DNA of 64,000 nt from Alkalibacillus flavidus (GTDB lineage: Bacteria > Bacillota > Bacilli > Bacillales > Alkalibacillaceae), in the NCBI RefSeq assembly GCF_040545925.1, contig NZ_JBEPMX010000001.1:372001-436000 (forward strand), given 5' to 3'. Of the stretch, positions 43,638 to 53,380 are shown in pieces. Position 1 is the stretch's first letter, and each line of letters starts with the position of its first letter. The notes beneath the pieces are model-generated. The model made no database searches, was not told the origin of the DNA, and saw only the letters and a list, made by a program, of their open reading frames with translations. The translations under genes were made by a program, and so were the position numbers.

Positions 43638-44969
43638 TTATTGATAAACTTCTTCGCTTTGTTTTAATCGATCAACTCGTTCTTCAAACCCGTCATTCGC
43701 GTTAATAAAGACACGATATGTCGTACCATCTATTGTCCCTAACACTTCATACGTTAAGACTTCTTCCCCCTCCTCATTTTCGATGACGGCTAACCGAGTC
43801 AATTGTTCGTCTAATTGGTCATGAATGTAACCCAACGCTTCGTCTTCGGTTAGTTCTGGCTCTAAAGAGAGTTGTTCGCGATTCCGTTCATTTAAAATAA
43901 ACTCACGCGCGGTTAATCCAATAACATCACCTTCGTCTAGCGCGACTTTCACACGAATTTCATCTGGGTAATAGTATATGTTGTCATGAACATGAACAAA
44001 TTCATAGACACCAACTTGATCATATTGAATGCTTTCAACCATTTCAATTTGCTCAAAATCTAAATCCGCTAATAATTCCTCTGCAACATTCATCCCTTCA
44101 TTTAAACTGATCGACGCTTCACCTAACTCTCTATTTAGTAAGTAAGATAAAACATGGCCACCTTTCTGAGTCACTTCGGAATAACCATGGACTTCGTCTG
44201 TTTCAAACGATGCATTATAAATCGGTATATCTGAACCGTCACCTGTTTCGGTAACCGTCAATTCAGCTTGGTCATTTAATTCGAAGTAATCTCGAACAAT
44301 TGTTTCAACGTCACTTTTGTTAATGTCATCACCATCTAATGTAATCGACTGATTCATATTAGGTTGTGATAGTTGATCAAGACCATTAAACTGTCCAACT
44401 TGTTCTTCTACTTGTTTTAATCCTTTAAGTACATTATCATCGCGTGTTTCATTCGTCACCATACTGGCTTCAATATCCATCCACCTGATACCATCAGATA
44501 ACACCTGGTTTTGCACTGTGCGCAACTGCCGTTTAATTTTATTTGATTCATCTTGCAATTGACTTAAAGCTTCTAATTCTTGTTCATTTAATGGCTCGTC
44601 TGATAAATTTCGAATCGACACGTCATATGCGAAGTCACCGACTTGATTTAATAACTGCTTCGTTTCACTAAACGGCATAAGCGACAATGGTAATTGTGCT
44701 ACGTCAGCTTTCGCTTCGGATGTTATCTTCCATACATCAGCCATTTGTGGTGAAATATTATTAGGAGCATTCATTGCTAACACGGTCGAGATTTTCTCGT
44801 TTAATTGATCCATACGATACGTTAAATCATGAAATGCACGTTGATAATTGTTTTCTGCTTTAATGAGTAAGGCGTTTTTATCTTGTTGTTCCTGATATCC
44901 CCAGACGATTGACCCAATCATACCAATGATCAAAATAATATATATCACCCAACGTAACCATCCAAACAT
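43638..44969 (-). CDS. ypeB: Germination protein YpeB
   Basis: 443-residue spore protein required to localise and stabilise SleB. N-terminal membrane anchor (about 6-23), a helical region, and three PepSY-like repeats in the C-terminal half, with a typical final segment TYEVLGTIDGTTYRVFINANDG. Downstream of sleB by 13 bases, so sleB and ypeB form the conserved bicistronic forespore operon. Confidence 0.93.
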   Translation of the reverse strand: MFGWLRWVIYIILIIGMIGSIVWGYQEQQDKNALLIKAENNYQRAFHDLTYRMDQLNEKISTVLAMNAPNNISPQMADVWKITSEAKADVAQLPLSLMPFSETKQLLNQVGDFAYDVSIRNLSDEPLNEQELEALSQLQDESNKIKRQLRTVQNQVLSDGIRWMDIEASMVTNETRDDNVLKGLKQVEEQVGQFNGLDQLSQPNMNQSITLDGDDINKSDVETIVRDYFELNDQAELTVTETGDGSDIPIYNASFETDEVHGYSEVTQKGGHVLSYLLNRELGEASISLNEGMNVAEELLADLDFEQIEMVESIQYDQVGVYEFVHVHDNIYYYPDEIRVKVALDEGDVIGLTAREFILNERNREQLSLEPELTEDEALGYIHDQLDEQLTRLAVIENEEGEEVLTYEVLGTIDGTTYRVFINANDGFEERVDRLKQSEEVYQ

Positions 44970-44981
44970 GTTGTCACCTTC

Positions 44982-45800
44982 CTATTTCATGAATATATGT
45001 TTTCCAATTCGTTTAATTTGTGGTCGAGACCAAATCCAATCACTCGTTGCTGTGTCGGGGTTAAAGTAATAAATCGCTCCTCCTGATGGATCCCAGCCAT
45101 TGACAGCATCCAATACAGCCTGTCTCGCTTCTTCGTTTGGTTGCATATTAATCTGACCATCTGCCACAGCCTCAAATGCAAGTGGTTCATAGATGATACC
45201 TGAAATTGAGTCAGGGAAATCTGGATTATCAAGACGGTTGATAATGACAGCGGCAATCGCGACTTGACCATTGTAGGGTTCACCACGACCTTCAGCATAA
45301 ACTGCACGCGCCATTAACTGAATATCATTTTGTGAAAATCCTTCGGGTACGTTGACTGCTTGAGGCCCATCTGCTGTTGATTGTTCTTCATTCGCCGTTT
45401 CAGATTCTGGTGCAGGCGCAGAGTCTGACGCATCATTCGACTGTCTCCCGCCGTAATAATTAAAGTCTTCGTTTTGATACATTTGTTGTTTAACGTATTG
45501 TTCGTCATATTCAGTCGCATTTATTAGCATATCTTTTGTCTTTTGCCCGACAATCCCATCAATACTCTCTAACTCAAACGCTTCTTGAAAATTTCGAACG
45601 GACCAATATGTCCCCCAACCATAGACTCCATCGATTGCACCCTCGTAATAGCCGATATATTGTAAGCGTGCTTGTAACTCAATAACATCATCACCTGTTG
45701 CTCCTTTTTGTATGATTTGTTCAGAAAAACCGTGTGACGTTATGCTAGGCCATAACAATAAAAGACTAACGAACAACACTCCAATCTTATACTTAACCAT
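44982..45800 (-). CDS. sleB: Spore cortex-lytic enzyme SleB
   Basis: Lytic transglycosylase that degrades cortex peptidoglycan at germination. Signal peptide (about 1-23), peptidoglycan-binding domain (about 34-90, GATGDDVIELQARLQYIGYY), an acidic Ser/Glu-rich linker, and a C-terminal Hydrolase_2 catalytic domain with MARAVYAEGRGEPY, whose Glu is the catalytic residue. Of two adjacent ATG codons I use the second (45798-45800), about six bases from GGAGG. A weak sigma-G-like AGTATA-N17-AAAACTA lies upstream, unproven. Confidence 0.95.
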   Translation of the reverse strand: MVKYKIGVLFVSLLLLWPSITSHGFSEQIIQKGATGDDVIELQARLQYIGYYEGAIDGVYGWGTYWSVRNFQEAFELESIDGIVGQKTKDMLINATEYDEQYVKQQMYQNEDFNYYGGRQSNDASDSAPAPESETANEEQSTADGPQAVNVPEGFSQNDIQLMARAVYAEGRGEPYNGQVAIAAVIINRLDNPDFPDSISGIIYEPLAFEAVADGQINMQPNEEARQAVLDAVNGWDPSGGAIYYFNPDTATSDWIWSRPQIKRIGKHIFMK

Positions 45801-45883
45801 CATTGTCCTCCCTCTATAAAATCACTTTGATGGTTAGTTTTGCTTAATTATCATTTGTTATACTTCAATCGTTAAAACAAAAT

Positions 45884-45915
45884 AAAGCCTCCTCGTTTAT
45901 AGTCGAGAAGGCTTT
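45884..45915 (-). terminator. Terminator of ansA
   Basis: 12-bp stem with one mismatch (45884-45895 with 45904-45915), 8-base loop, followed by ATTTTGTTTT on the minus strand. Confidence 0.85.
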
Positions 45916-45926
45916 GTTGATGATCA

Positions 45927-46889
45927 TTATAAAAATGTTATTGAACCATCGTTTGATGCTAATTGGACAGCTAATTTGACGCGTGCTTTTTTACTGTCAT
46001 AATCACTGCCGAGTAACACACCATATTGGATTAAATCATAGGCGCTTCCTTCATAATCATATGTCGGGTAAACTGCGCCTTCTTCTGAAGCGGTTGTAAT
46101 AACAACGACAACGCCACGATCTAGACTATTTCTAATAGCTGGCATCATTCGCGGAGGTACTTGGCCACGCCCAACGCCTTCTAGCACGATACCTTTAGCA
46201 CCCGCTTCAACGAGTGCTTCTATCACAGCCCCATCACCATCTAAATAACATTTAACAATATCAACTCGCGGTAACGGGTTTTTTAACTCATAAACATCGC
46301 GCTTCACAGGGCGTTGAAATATTTGAACTAAATCATTATCAATAATACCTAAATAACCGAAACCAAACGCGTTAAACCCTTGTATGTTGCTAGCGTGTTC
46401 TTTCTTCACATACTTTGCCGGGAAAATGCGTTCGTTAAAGACCACAACCGTCCCAACTCCGTGCAAATCTTGACTACAAGCTGCATAAATGGCGTGTCTT
46501 AAGTTAATATATACATCACTACCTAAGTCAGCTATTGACCGTTGTGATCCAGTAACGACGACTGGACGATCATCTTGTATCGTCAAGTCAAGGAAATACG
46601 CGGTTTCTTCAATCGTATCAGTTCCGTGAGTGACAACAACGCCAGAAACATGTGGATCTTCAAAATGGCGTTCAATCGTCTCTTTTAATACGAGCCAGTC
46701 CTGTCCATTAAGATGTACGCTCGGTTTCTGAATGGCTGAATCAATATCGACTTCTATTTCATCTGGCAGTTCACATAAAGACGCTAGTTCTTCGCCAGAC
46801 ATAGCACCAGATGATAACTTTCCACTTGGGTGTTTCGGTTTACTCGCTATAGTTCCACCTGTTGTGATTAATACGACTTTATTCATCAT
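45927..46889 (-). CDS. ansA: L-asparaginase (type I/II family)
   Basis: Hydrolyses asparagine to aspartate and ammonia. 320 residues with TTGGTIA (9-15), whose Thr is the nucleophile, and THGTDTIEETAYFL near residue 87, the second signature. GQVPPRMMPA and the C-terminal domain are normal. No signal peptide, so cytoplasmic. Two adjacent ATG codons at the start. Between ypdA and sleB. Confidence 0.93.
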   Translation of the reverse strand: MMNKVVLITTGGTIASKPKHPSGKLSSGAMSGEELASLCELPDEIEVDIDSAIQKPSVHLNGQDWLVLKETIERHFEDPHVSGVVVTHGTDTIEETAYFLDLTIQDDRPVVVTGSQRSIADLGSDVYINLRHAIYAACSQDLHGVGTVVVFNERIFPAKYVKKEHASNIQGFNAFGFGYLGIIDNDLVQIFQRPVKRDVYELKNPLPRVDIVKCYLDGDGAVIEALVEAGAKGIVLEGVGRGQVPPRMMPAIRNSLDRGVVVVITTASEEGAVYPTYDYEGSAYDLIQYGVLLGSDYDSKKARVKLAVQLASNDGSITFL

Positions 46890-46894
46890 TTCAC

Positions 46895-47872
46895 CTATTC
46901 CTTTTTTGCAATATGTTGAGCGATTTTTTCACCGTGATGACGACCATTTTCGATAAAGATTTCGTTATTATTATAACCGGCTGCAATCACACCTGATACA
47001 TAAATATTCGGCACATTAGTTTCCATCGTACCCTCAGAAAATTGCGGCCTTCCTGTTTCATCATCTATTCCGATACCGATCGATGTGAGGAAATGTTGAT
47101 CGGGATGATAGCCAACCATCGCAAATACATAATCAGCATTAACGCTAAACGATTCAGTCCCGACTTGATAGCGAACGACTTCAGATGTTATTTCTTCTAC
47201 TTCAGCGTTAAACACCATATCTATTTTTCCATGTCGGACGAGTGCTTCGAAATTCGGCAATATCCATGGCTTAACACTCGCTGAATAGTCTGATCCCCTA
47301 TACAGGACTGTTACATTAGCCCCAGCTTTCTCTAACTCTAATGTCGCATCAACTGCGGAGTTTTTACCGCCAATCACGACGACATTTTGATTAAAATAAG
47401 GATGCGCTTCTTTGAAATAATGGAAAACATGTGGCAAGGATTCCCCTGGCACTTGTAAGCGATTAGGATGGTCATAATAACCGGTTGCGATCACTAAATA
47501 AGTCGTCTCATATTGAAGCTTATCACCGAACTGTGTCGTCGTATTTAAGACATAACCGTTATGAGACACATCAATCGAATCGACTCGTTCATAAGTGTTG
47601 ATTCTTAATCCAGTACGATCAGCAACTGTTCTATAATACGTTAAAGCCTCATTTCGCACAGGTTTTTGACGTTCTGATATAAAAGGAATTTGTCCAATTT
47701 CTAATTTTTCACTAGAACTGAAAAATGTCTGATGTGTTGGATAATAAAAAATGGAATTAGCGACATTCCCTTTTTCTATTAATAATGGGTCAAATCCTTG
47801 TCGTTGTAATTCGATTGCTGCTGACATGCCACAAGGGCCAGCGCCAATTATAATCACCTTTTCTTGATTCAT
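46895..47872 (-). CDS. ypdA: YpdA family FAD-dependent bacillithiol disulfide reductase
   Basis: 325-residue flavoprotein of the thioredoxin-reductase fold without the Cys-x-x-Cys pair. FAD loop IIGAGPCGMSAAIEL at the N-terminus and NADPH-binding VVVIGGKNSAVDATLELEKAG. The family is proposed to reduce oxidised bacillithiol (Bdr), which agrees with bshA in this window. B. subtilis has it next to gudB as here. Confidence 0.9.
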   Translation of the reverse strand: MNQEKVIIIGAGPCGMSAAIELQRQGFDPLLIEKGNVANSIFYYPTHQTFFSSSEKLEIGQIPFISERQKPVRNEALTYYRTVADRTGLRINTYERVDSIDVSHNGYVLNTTTQFGDKLQYETTYLVIATGYYDHPNRLQVPGESLPHVFHYFKEAHPYFNQNVVVIGGKNSAVDATLELEKAGANVTVLYRGSDYSASVKPWILPNFEALVRHGKIDMVFNAEVEEITSEVVRYQVGTESFSVNADYVFAMVGYHPDQHFLTSIGIGIDDETGRPQFSEGTMETNVPNIYVSGVIAAGYNNNEIFIENGRHHGEKIAQHIAKKE

Positions 47873-47952
47873 ACGTCACACTCCTAAGTCTCTTTCATGT
47901 ATGTATATCGTTTAAATATAGAGTTCGTTTGGACATTATCCATTAACACAAA

Positions 47953-47986
47953 AAAATCTCCTACCAAGATAATGATAGGAGATTTT
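47953..47986 (-). terminator. Terminator of gudB
   Basis: 11-bp perfect stem (47953-47963 with 47976-47986), 12-base loop, then TTTGTG after a T run on the minus strand. Confidence 0.85.
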
Positions 47987-48008
47987 ACCCGTCGATTCAA
48001 CTAATTGA

Positions 48009-49280
48009 TTAAATCCAACCTCTAAATCGCGCTGCCTCTGTCATCTTACGCACACCTACCATATAGGCAGCCAGGCGCATATCAATATTTCGGTTCTGTG
48101 CTGTTGTGTACACATTATTAAAGGCTTTCACAAGTACTTGACGTAATTTTTCTTGTACTTCTTCTTCTTTCCAATAATAACCTTGGTTGTTCTGTACCCA
48201 TTCGAAATACGATACGGTTACACCACCAGAAGATGCTAACACGTCTGGGACAATTAGAATGTCACGCTCAGTTAATATTTCAGTTGCTTTCAATGTCGTT
48301 GGACCATTAGCGGCTTCTACGACAATATCAGCTTGAATATTGTGCGCGTTTTCTTCTGTGATTTGGTTCTCGATCGCTGCTGGGACGAGAATATCAGTAT
48401 CAAGTTCAAGCATTTCATCATTAGACAATGTATCTTCGAATAAGTTCGTCACTGTGCCGAAACTATCGCGACGGTCTAATAAATAATCAATATCTAAACC
48501 TTCTGGGTCATGTAAAGCGCCTTCTGCGTCGGAAATAGCGATAACCTTCGCACCCATATCATGCATGAATTTCGCTAAAAAACTGCCCGCATTACCGAAT
48601 CCTTGCACAATCACACGAGCACCTTGTAGTTTAATTCCACGTTTTTTACACGCTTCTTCGATACAAATTGTAACACCTTTAGCTGTAGCAGATTCTCGGC
48701 CGTGAGAACCACCTAAGACGATCGGCTTACCTGTTATAAAACCTGGATTATTAAATTCGTCAATACGGCTGTATTCATCCATCATCCAAGCCATAATTTG
48801 TGAGTTCGTAAACACATCAGGTGCTGGAATATCTTTTGTTGGTCCTACCACTTGTGATAAAGCACGTACGTATCCACGACTTAGAGCTTCTAATTCACGG
48901 AAAGACATTTCACGAGGGTCACAAACGATACCCCCTTTACCACCACCATATGGTAAATCGACGATACCCGATTTTAATGTCATCCAAATGGATAATGCAC
49001 GAACTTCCATTTCTGACACATTCGGATGGAACCGTACGCCACCTTTTGTCGGACCGACTGCATCATTATGTTGTGCACGATATCCCGTAAACACTTTGAT
49101 TTTGCCATCGTCCATACGAACTGGAATACGAACTGTAATCATACGTACGGGTTCTTTCATCAATTCATATGCTTCATCAGGGTAACCTAAACGTTCTAAT
49201 GCGTCTTTAACAACTGATTGAGTTGACGTTAGAATATTTGTCTGTTCCTTTTGAGAATCTGCTGAGTTTTGGGCCGCCAT
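48009..49280 (-). CDS. gudB: NAD-dependent glutamate dehydrogenase
   Basis: Oxidatively deaminates glutamate to 2-oxoglutarate. 423 residues with the catalytic segment LPYGGGKGGIVCDP (active-site Lys), PAPDVFTNSQIMAWM and a Rossmann domain with VQGFGNAGSFLAKF. The region where lab B. subtilis carries an inactivating 9-base duplication shows none here, so the enzyme should be active. RBS GGAGGTAAACAA. Single gene with its own promoter. Confidence 0.95.
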   Translation of the reverse strand: MAAQNSADSQKEQTNILTSTQSVVKDALERLGYPDEAYELMKEPVRMITVRIPVRMDDGKIKVFTGYRAQHNDAVGPTKGGVRFHPNVSEMEVRALSIWMTLKSGIVDLPYGGGKGGIVCDPREMSFRELEALSRGYVRALSQVVGPTKDIPAPDVFTNSQIMAWMMDEYSRIDEFNNPGFITGKPIVLGGSHGRESATAKGVTICIEEACKKRGIKLQGARVIVQGFGNAGSFLAKFMHDMGAKVIAISDAEGALHDPEGLDIDYLLDRRDSFGTVTNLFEDTLSNDEMLELDTDILVPAAIENQITEENAHNIQADIVVEAANGPTTLKATEILTERDILIVPDVLASSGGVTVSYFEWVQNNQGYYWKEEEVQEKLRQVLVKAFNNVYTTAQNRNIDMRLAAYMVGVRKMTEAARFRGWI

Positions 49281-49334
49281 TTGTTTACCTCCTATAACTT
49301 ATGCAAACAATGTTAAGTAATAGCTTTCATATTT

Positions 49335-49362
49335 AGTATACATCTTAAATAAGAATATGCAA
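49335..49362 (-). promoter_or_regulatory. Promoter of gudB
   Basis: Minus-strand TTGCAT, 16-base spacer, TATACT, about 55 bases upstream of the gudB start. Confidence 0.6.
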
Positions 49363-49400
49363 CAACATAACAGGACAAATTAACCAATTTCCTTTGAAAA

Positions 49401-50336
49401 TTAGCTATATTTCGCTAATGTTAAATCTATAAACAATTGAATCATTTCGGCATAGCTTAATCCAACAGCCGCCGCTGCATCAGGATAAAGACTTGTCGGT
49501 GTCATGCCTGGTAATGTATTCACTTCTAAAATAATTGGACCGCGGTCTTCATGTAATATAAAATCGACACGAGAGTATGTTTCACACCCTAATGCACGAT
49601 GAGCCGTTTGTGCATAATGTTGAATCAATTCTGTCATGTGCTCATCAAGTGATGCCGGGACAATATGTTCACTGCCGCCTTCAGCATATTTTGATTCATA
49701 ATCATAGTACTTACTTTTAGGAACGATCTCAATAATAGGTAAAGCCTGTTCATCACCTTTATTCCCTAATACTGAGACAGTCAGTTCACGTCCTGAAACA
49801 TAATCTTCAACAATTATATCTGAATCATGTGTGAATGCTGTCTTAATGGCATCTGCAACCTGTTCATCTGACTCAATGACAGTCAATCCAAGAGTCGAGC
49901 CTTCTTGGTTTGGTTTAATGATATATGGAGTGCTAAATGTTTGCTTAATCGTACGTTCGATGTCTCCTCTTGATTGTCGGTAATGAAATGACTGACTATG
50001 AGCAATAGGTATGTCATGCATCGCAAACACTTGCTTCGCCTTTGCTTTATCCATTGCTAGTGATGACGCTAACACACCTGATCCTACATATGGTATCCCC
50101 ATCAGTTCTAGTAGTCCTTGCACTTTGCCGTCTTCACCTTGTTTACCGTGTAGTCCAATCATGACAACGTCGACTTGTTTTAATTGTTCCCATAATGTAT
50201 TGATTTGATGCGGATCAAAATCAATACCAATCACATCATGGTCTAGTTGTTCTAATGCTTGAATCATGCCTTTACCTGTTGATAATGAAACATCACGCTC
50301 TTTTGATGTTCCACCATACAAAACTGCTACTTTCAT
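49401..50336 (-). CDS. ddl: D-alanine--D-alanine ligase (short form)
   Basis: ATP-grasp enzyme making D-Ala-D-Ala for peptidoglycan. 311 residues, the short type near the length of E. coli DdlB rather than the ~354 of B. subtilis Ddl. VAVLYGGTSKERDVSLSTG start, HGKQGEDGKVQGLLEL, GIPYVGSGVLASSLAMDK, and the omega-loop segment YYDYESKYAEGG whose Tyr/Lys pattern fits D-Ala rather than D-lactate. RVDFILHEDRGPIILEVNTLPG is the metal site. Located before ypbH; B. subtilis has no ddl here. Confidence 0.93.
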   Translation of the reverse strand: MKVAVLYGGTSKERDVSLSTGKGMIQALEQLDHDVIGIDFDPHQINTLWEQLKQVDVVMIGLHGKQGEDGKVQGLLELMGIPYVGSGVLASSLAMDKAKAKQVFAMHDIPIAHSQSFHYRQSRGDIERTIKQTFSTPYIIKPNQEGSTLGLTVIESDEQVADAIKTAFTHDSDIIVEDYVSGRELTVSVLGNKGDEQALPIIEIVPKSKYYDYESKYAEGGSEHIVPASLDEHMTELIQHYAQTAHRALGCETYSRVDFILHEDRGPIILEVNTLPGMTPTSLYPDAAAAVGLSYAEMIQLFIDLTLAKYS

Positions 50337-50351
50337 GCGGTCACCTCAAAT

Positions 50352-50930
50352 TTAATTAAAATAATGATGAATCGTTTGTATGCCATTTTCTAAAGCAATT
50401 TGGTTACCGTACTCTAATAGAACATGCGACGTCATCGTACTCGGTGAACCGTATTCTGACATAATCGAAATGATATTATCACGTTGCACTAATGATGCCC
50501 CTTCATCTTCTATCTTCACGAAATATTGGTTATCATAATGATAAACAGCTGATTGGTAATCATTGTACTTAATTAATATGTTTGACACTTGAATAACTGA
50601 TTCAAATGTTTCGAATGAAAACATAAGTTCTTCATTTTCATCCATCGTCACTTTAAGTTCAATATAATCATCGCCTTCAACGACTTCACCTTCATTTTGA
50701 GTGACGACGATAATCATTCCTTGCGCTTGTAACATATGGACACGTACCACAAGGCGACCGTCCAAATCCATATCTAATTCTTCTGAAGCTTCATGCAACA
50801 TATCTTGAAACAATTGATTCGCTCGCGGCAAATTATTCCACAAGTCCTGCTTTGAGTAGCCTCGATCATTTAAATCATCGTAGGTTAAAAATATTTTAAA
50901 TTGGTTAACGCTAATTCGTTCAAGCCTCAC
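50352..50930 (-). CDS. ypbH: MecA-family adaptor YpbH (MecB)
   Basis: 192-residue acidic protein of the MecA family: N-terminal domain MRLERISVNQFKIFLTYDDL with LWNNLPRANQLFQDMLHEA, and C-terminal domain ending QTIHHYFN. MecA and YpbH target substrates to the ClpCP protease. The position next to gudB matches ypbH rather than mecA of B. subtilis, although sequence alone does not separate the two. Start ATG with TTGACGTGAGGC-type site upstream. Confidence 0.85.
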   Translation of the reverse strand: MRLERISVNQFKIFLTYDDLNDRGYSKQDLWNNLPRANQLFQDMLHEASEELDMDLDGRLVVRVHMLQAQGMIIVVTQNEGEVVEGDDYIELKVTMDENEELMFSFETFESVIQVSNILIKYNDYQSAVYHYDNQYFVKIEDEGASLVQRDNIISIMSEYGSPSTMTSHVLLEYGNQIALENGIQTIHHYFN

Positions 50931-51081
50931 GTCAACACCCCCAACTTCTTTCTTCTCTTATTATATGTATCGCTGTGAGCAAAAATTGCCTGTATCACAA
51001 CGCTAAATTCATAACACATATTATATTTTAAAGGAAGTCAAACAAATAAAAAACGGTAATTATTAAATTCATCCAAACAAC

Positions 51082-51345
51082 TTACGGGTTTAGCATGAAA
51101 TAATAATAAATAGGAATACCTAAGCTCAATATTATAAATAAAACTAACACGATATGAATGGATAACTTATAGTAAAATAGCGAAGGCTCTGTATCATCAT
51201 TTTTATTCGTGATAACAGTAGAGTCTTCAAGATTTTCTTCTGAACCCTTCCGTGTACGCTTTGTCGTGTGAACAGTATGTCTTGGAGGTAACTCCATAAC
51301 GTCGATTGTTGATTTATCCTCATGATTTTGATTGTCTAACGTCAT
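51082..51345 (-). CDS. Small YpbE-like membrane protein lacking a LysM domain
   Basis: 87-residue protein: an acidic, basic-patched N-terminal half containing LPPRHTVHTTKRTRKG, then a single membrane helix (about 62-82). The LPPR motif and position resemble YpbE of Bacillus, which continues into a LysM domain outside the cell; here the protein stops just after the helix, and no LysM coding sequence follows. An ATG at 51369 would overlap ypbD. The ATG at 51343-51345 has GAGGTG upstream and is preferred. Confidence 0.6.
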   Translation of the reverse strand: MTLDNQNHEDKSTIDVMELPPRHTVHTTKRTRKGSEENLEDSTVITNKNDDTEPSLFYYKLSIHIVLVLFIILSLGIPIYYYFMLNP

Positions 51346-51350
51346 CGTCC

Positions 51351-51932
51351 TCACCTCATTTTCTTCCAATAATACAACCCTAACAACAGATCAATGACAA
51401 AATGAGCTGCTACGGTCGTCCATAAATTATCCGTTATATGGTATATATACCCAATCACGAACGACAATAACAAAACCGAGATTAACAACACCCATTTCGT
51501 CAAATACCGAATATGAACGATGGCAAATAAAATACTGGCTATCCAAAAACCGAAATGTGTTTGAATCACACCACGGAATAGTATTTCTTCTGATAACGCT
51601 ACAAAAGCTGTTAATACAATAATGTGTGGTATTGAAATTGATGTGAATAGTCGTCGATTAATACCTCCATCGTCATATAATCGCGCTGGTAGATAGCGAA
51701 TCATAATTATATCAACGATGACTATTATAACACCAGGTATAAGACCATAATAAATTAATTCATGATGATCAAACGTCCACAATGACCAAAATGTCGACCA
51801 GCTATCAAATAAGAAGAACCCAATGATAAACGAGATAATGAGAAACAACGTTTGTGATAAGTAAACATTCCACAACAACTCTCGGTTAGATAGTTGACTT
51901 ATAATATCTGCCTGCGTTCGTTTTCTTGCCAT
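51351..51932 (-). CDS. ypbD: CPBP-family intramembrane metalloprotease YpbD
   Basis: Polytopic membrane protein with the CAAX-protease/bacteriocin-immunity (CPBP) motifs: ALSEEILFRGVI (EExxxR), a conserved His in FAIVHIRY, and HFVIDL. These form a likely metal-dependent active site in the membrane; the substrate is unknown. Three in-frame starts are possible: GTG 51944, TTG 51938 and ATG 51932. The ATG is used, although TTG has better AGAGG spacing. Ten bases separate the ATG from the end of recQ. Confidence 0.8.
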   Translation of the reverse strand: MARKRTQADIISQLSNRELLWNVYLSQTLFLIISFIIGFFLFDSWSTFWSLWTFDHHELIYYGLIPGVIIVIVDIIMIRYLPARLYDDGGINRRLFTSISIPHIIVLTAFVALSEEILFRGVIQTHFGFWIASILFAIVHIRYLTKWVLLISVLLLSFVIGYIYHITDNLWTTVAAHFVIDLLLGLYYWKKMR

Positions 51933-51940
51933 ATACAACT

Positions 51941-53380
51941 TCACCCTCTATTAAATAACGCGTTCAAACGACGCTGCCATGCTGTTTCGATTGGCACATC
52001 TGTCTGGTGGCGGGGTTTCCACGTGTCAAATGTAAAATCACAATGATCACAACAAGCTTCCGTTGGTTCTTGAATATTTGTCTGAAACATGTTGTACAAC
52101 GATTCTCTCCGACATGCCTCTGTATGAACCCATTGCAAAACAGCCATGACGCTTTGTCTTTTCTTGACCAATCGTTGATCACGTGTTTGACGAATCCGAT
52201 CAGCCATTTGTTTCTCGTCACGTTTTTCTTCTATTTGTTTATTTAAAAATCGATGTTGCGTTTCTGTTAAGTGATCATCGATTGTTGGGTCATCTGCTAG
52301 AAACCGAGCGATCATATCATCATCAGGTAATTCCTGACCAATGAGTTGAAACGGCAACGATTCATCACCTCTCTGATATAATAAGCACGATAAGCTCGTC
52401 TCTCCGTCTCGGCCAGCTCGACCTATTTCTTGAATAAATGACTCTATATCAGATGGCATATGATAATGAATGACTAATCGGATATTTGCCTTATCAACGC
52501 CCATTCCAAATGCGCTTGTACAACAAATAATATCAAGCTGATCATACATAAATTGTTGCTGAATTAACAGCCGTTCCTCTGACGTCATACCTCCGTGATA
52601 ATAAGCAATCGACCGGTCTGGGAACTGTTGTTGTAACATATGGCAAACGTCTTCGCTCTTTTGTCTGCTAGAAAAATATATCATCGTTGGTACTTGTCGT
52701 TTAGCCAAAATAGTTCTCAGTTCATCGTGCTTTTCATCCATTGTTTCGACTTGAACGGATGATAAGATAATATTCGGACGATCAATCGGATATATGTACG
52801 CTTGAAACGACGTATTAAAATGGTCAATAATATCCCGTTGAACAGCATCGGTTGCTGTTGCACTTAATGCTAATATCGTTGGCTCATTTAATGCATGAAA
52901 CACGTGATTTAATTTTAAATAGTCAGTTCTGAATTCATGTCCCCATTGTGATAAGCAGTGCGCCTCATCAATAACGAAGTACGACACTTGTTGTTGTTTT
53001 AAACAACTCATCACATGGTCCTGCTGTAACATTTCTGGCGAGCAATAGAGTAGCTTATACTGCGATAAACGAGTTAAGATTTTGTTTTTTTGCTCTATTG
53101 TATGCATACTTGTTAAAGACGCAACACGTTTAATACCTTTCGCTTTCAACCATTTCACTTGATCAATCATTAATGATATTAAAGGAGAGACAACTATCGT
53201 TAAACCCTCTGTTACAAAAGCAGGTAATTGGTATGTAACGGACTTGCCACTACCAGTTGGCAGGGTTGCAAGTGTGTGTTCACCGTCCATTATGGATTCA
53301 ATAATTTCCTCTTGCCCAATACGAAAGGAATCAAATCCGAAATAATGCTTTAAAGCCTTATCAAGGTTAACATCAGCCAT
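51941..53380 (-). CDS. recS: RecQ-family ATP-dependent DNA helicase (short, RecS-like)
   Basis: 479-residue helicase with Walker A ATLPTGSGKS, VIDEAHCLSQWGHEFR, the motif V/VI segment GMGVDKANIR...EIGRAGRDG, and a Cys-rich C-terminal end (CCDHCDF) that may bind zinc. It lacks an HRDC domain and a full winged helix, as in B. subtilis RecS (YpbC). It overlaps ypbB by eight bases, a conserved pairing. Confidence 0.92.
   Translation of the reverse strand: MADVNLDKALKHYFGFDSFRIGQEEIIESIMDGEHTLATLPTGSGKSVTYQLPAFVTEGLTIVVSPLISLMIDQVKWLKAKGIKRVASLTSMHTIEQKNKILTRLSQYKLLYCSPEMLQQDHVMSCLKQQQVSYFVIDEAHCLSQWGHEFRTDYLKLNHVFHALNEPTILALSATATDAVQRDIIDHFNTSFQAYIYPIDRPNIILSSVQVETMDEKHDELRTILAKRQVPTMIYFSSRQKSEDVCHMLQQQFPDRSIAYYHGGMTSEERLLIQQQFMYDQLDIICCTSAFGMGVDKANIRLVIHYHMPSDIESFIQEIGRAGRDGETSLSCLLYQRGDESLPFQLIGQELPDDDMIARFLADDPTIDDHLTETQHRFLNKQIEEKRDEKQMADRIRQTRDQRLVKKRQSVMAVLQWVHTEACRRESLYNMFQTNIQEPTEACCDHCDFTFDTWKPRHQTDVPIETAWQRRLNALFNRG

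Noticed and set aside
44987..45520. Two minus-strand frames within sleB
   Set aside because: Offset-frame shadows of the SleB coding sequence; SleB is intact, so no frameshift is implied.
48009..49280. Possible cryptic gudB with the 9-base duplication known from lab B. subtilis
   Set aside because: The active-site region shows no tandem duplication; the protein looks complete.
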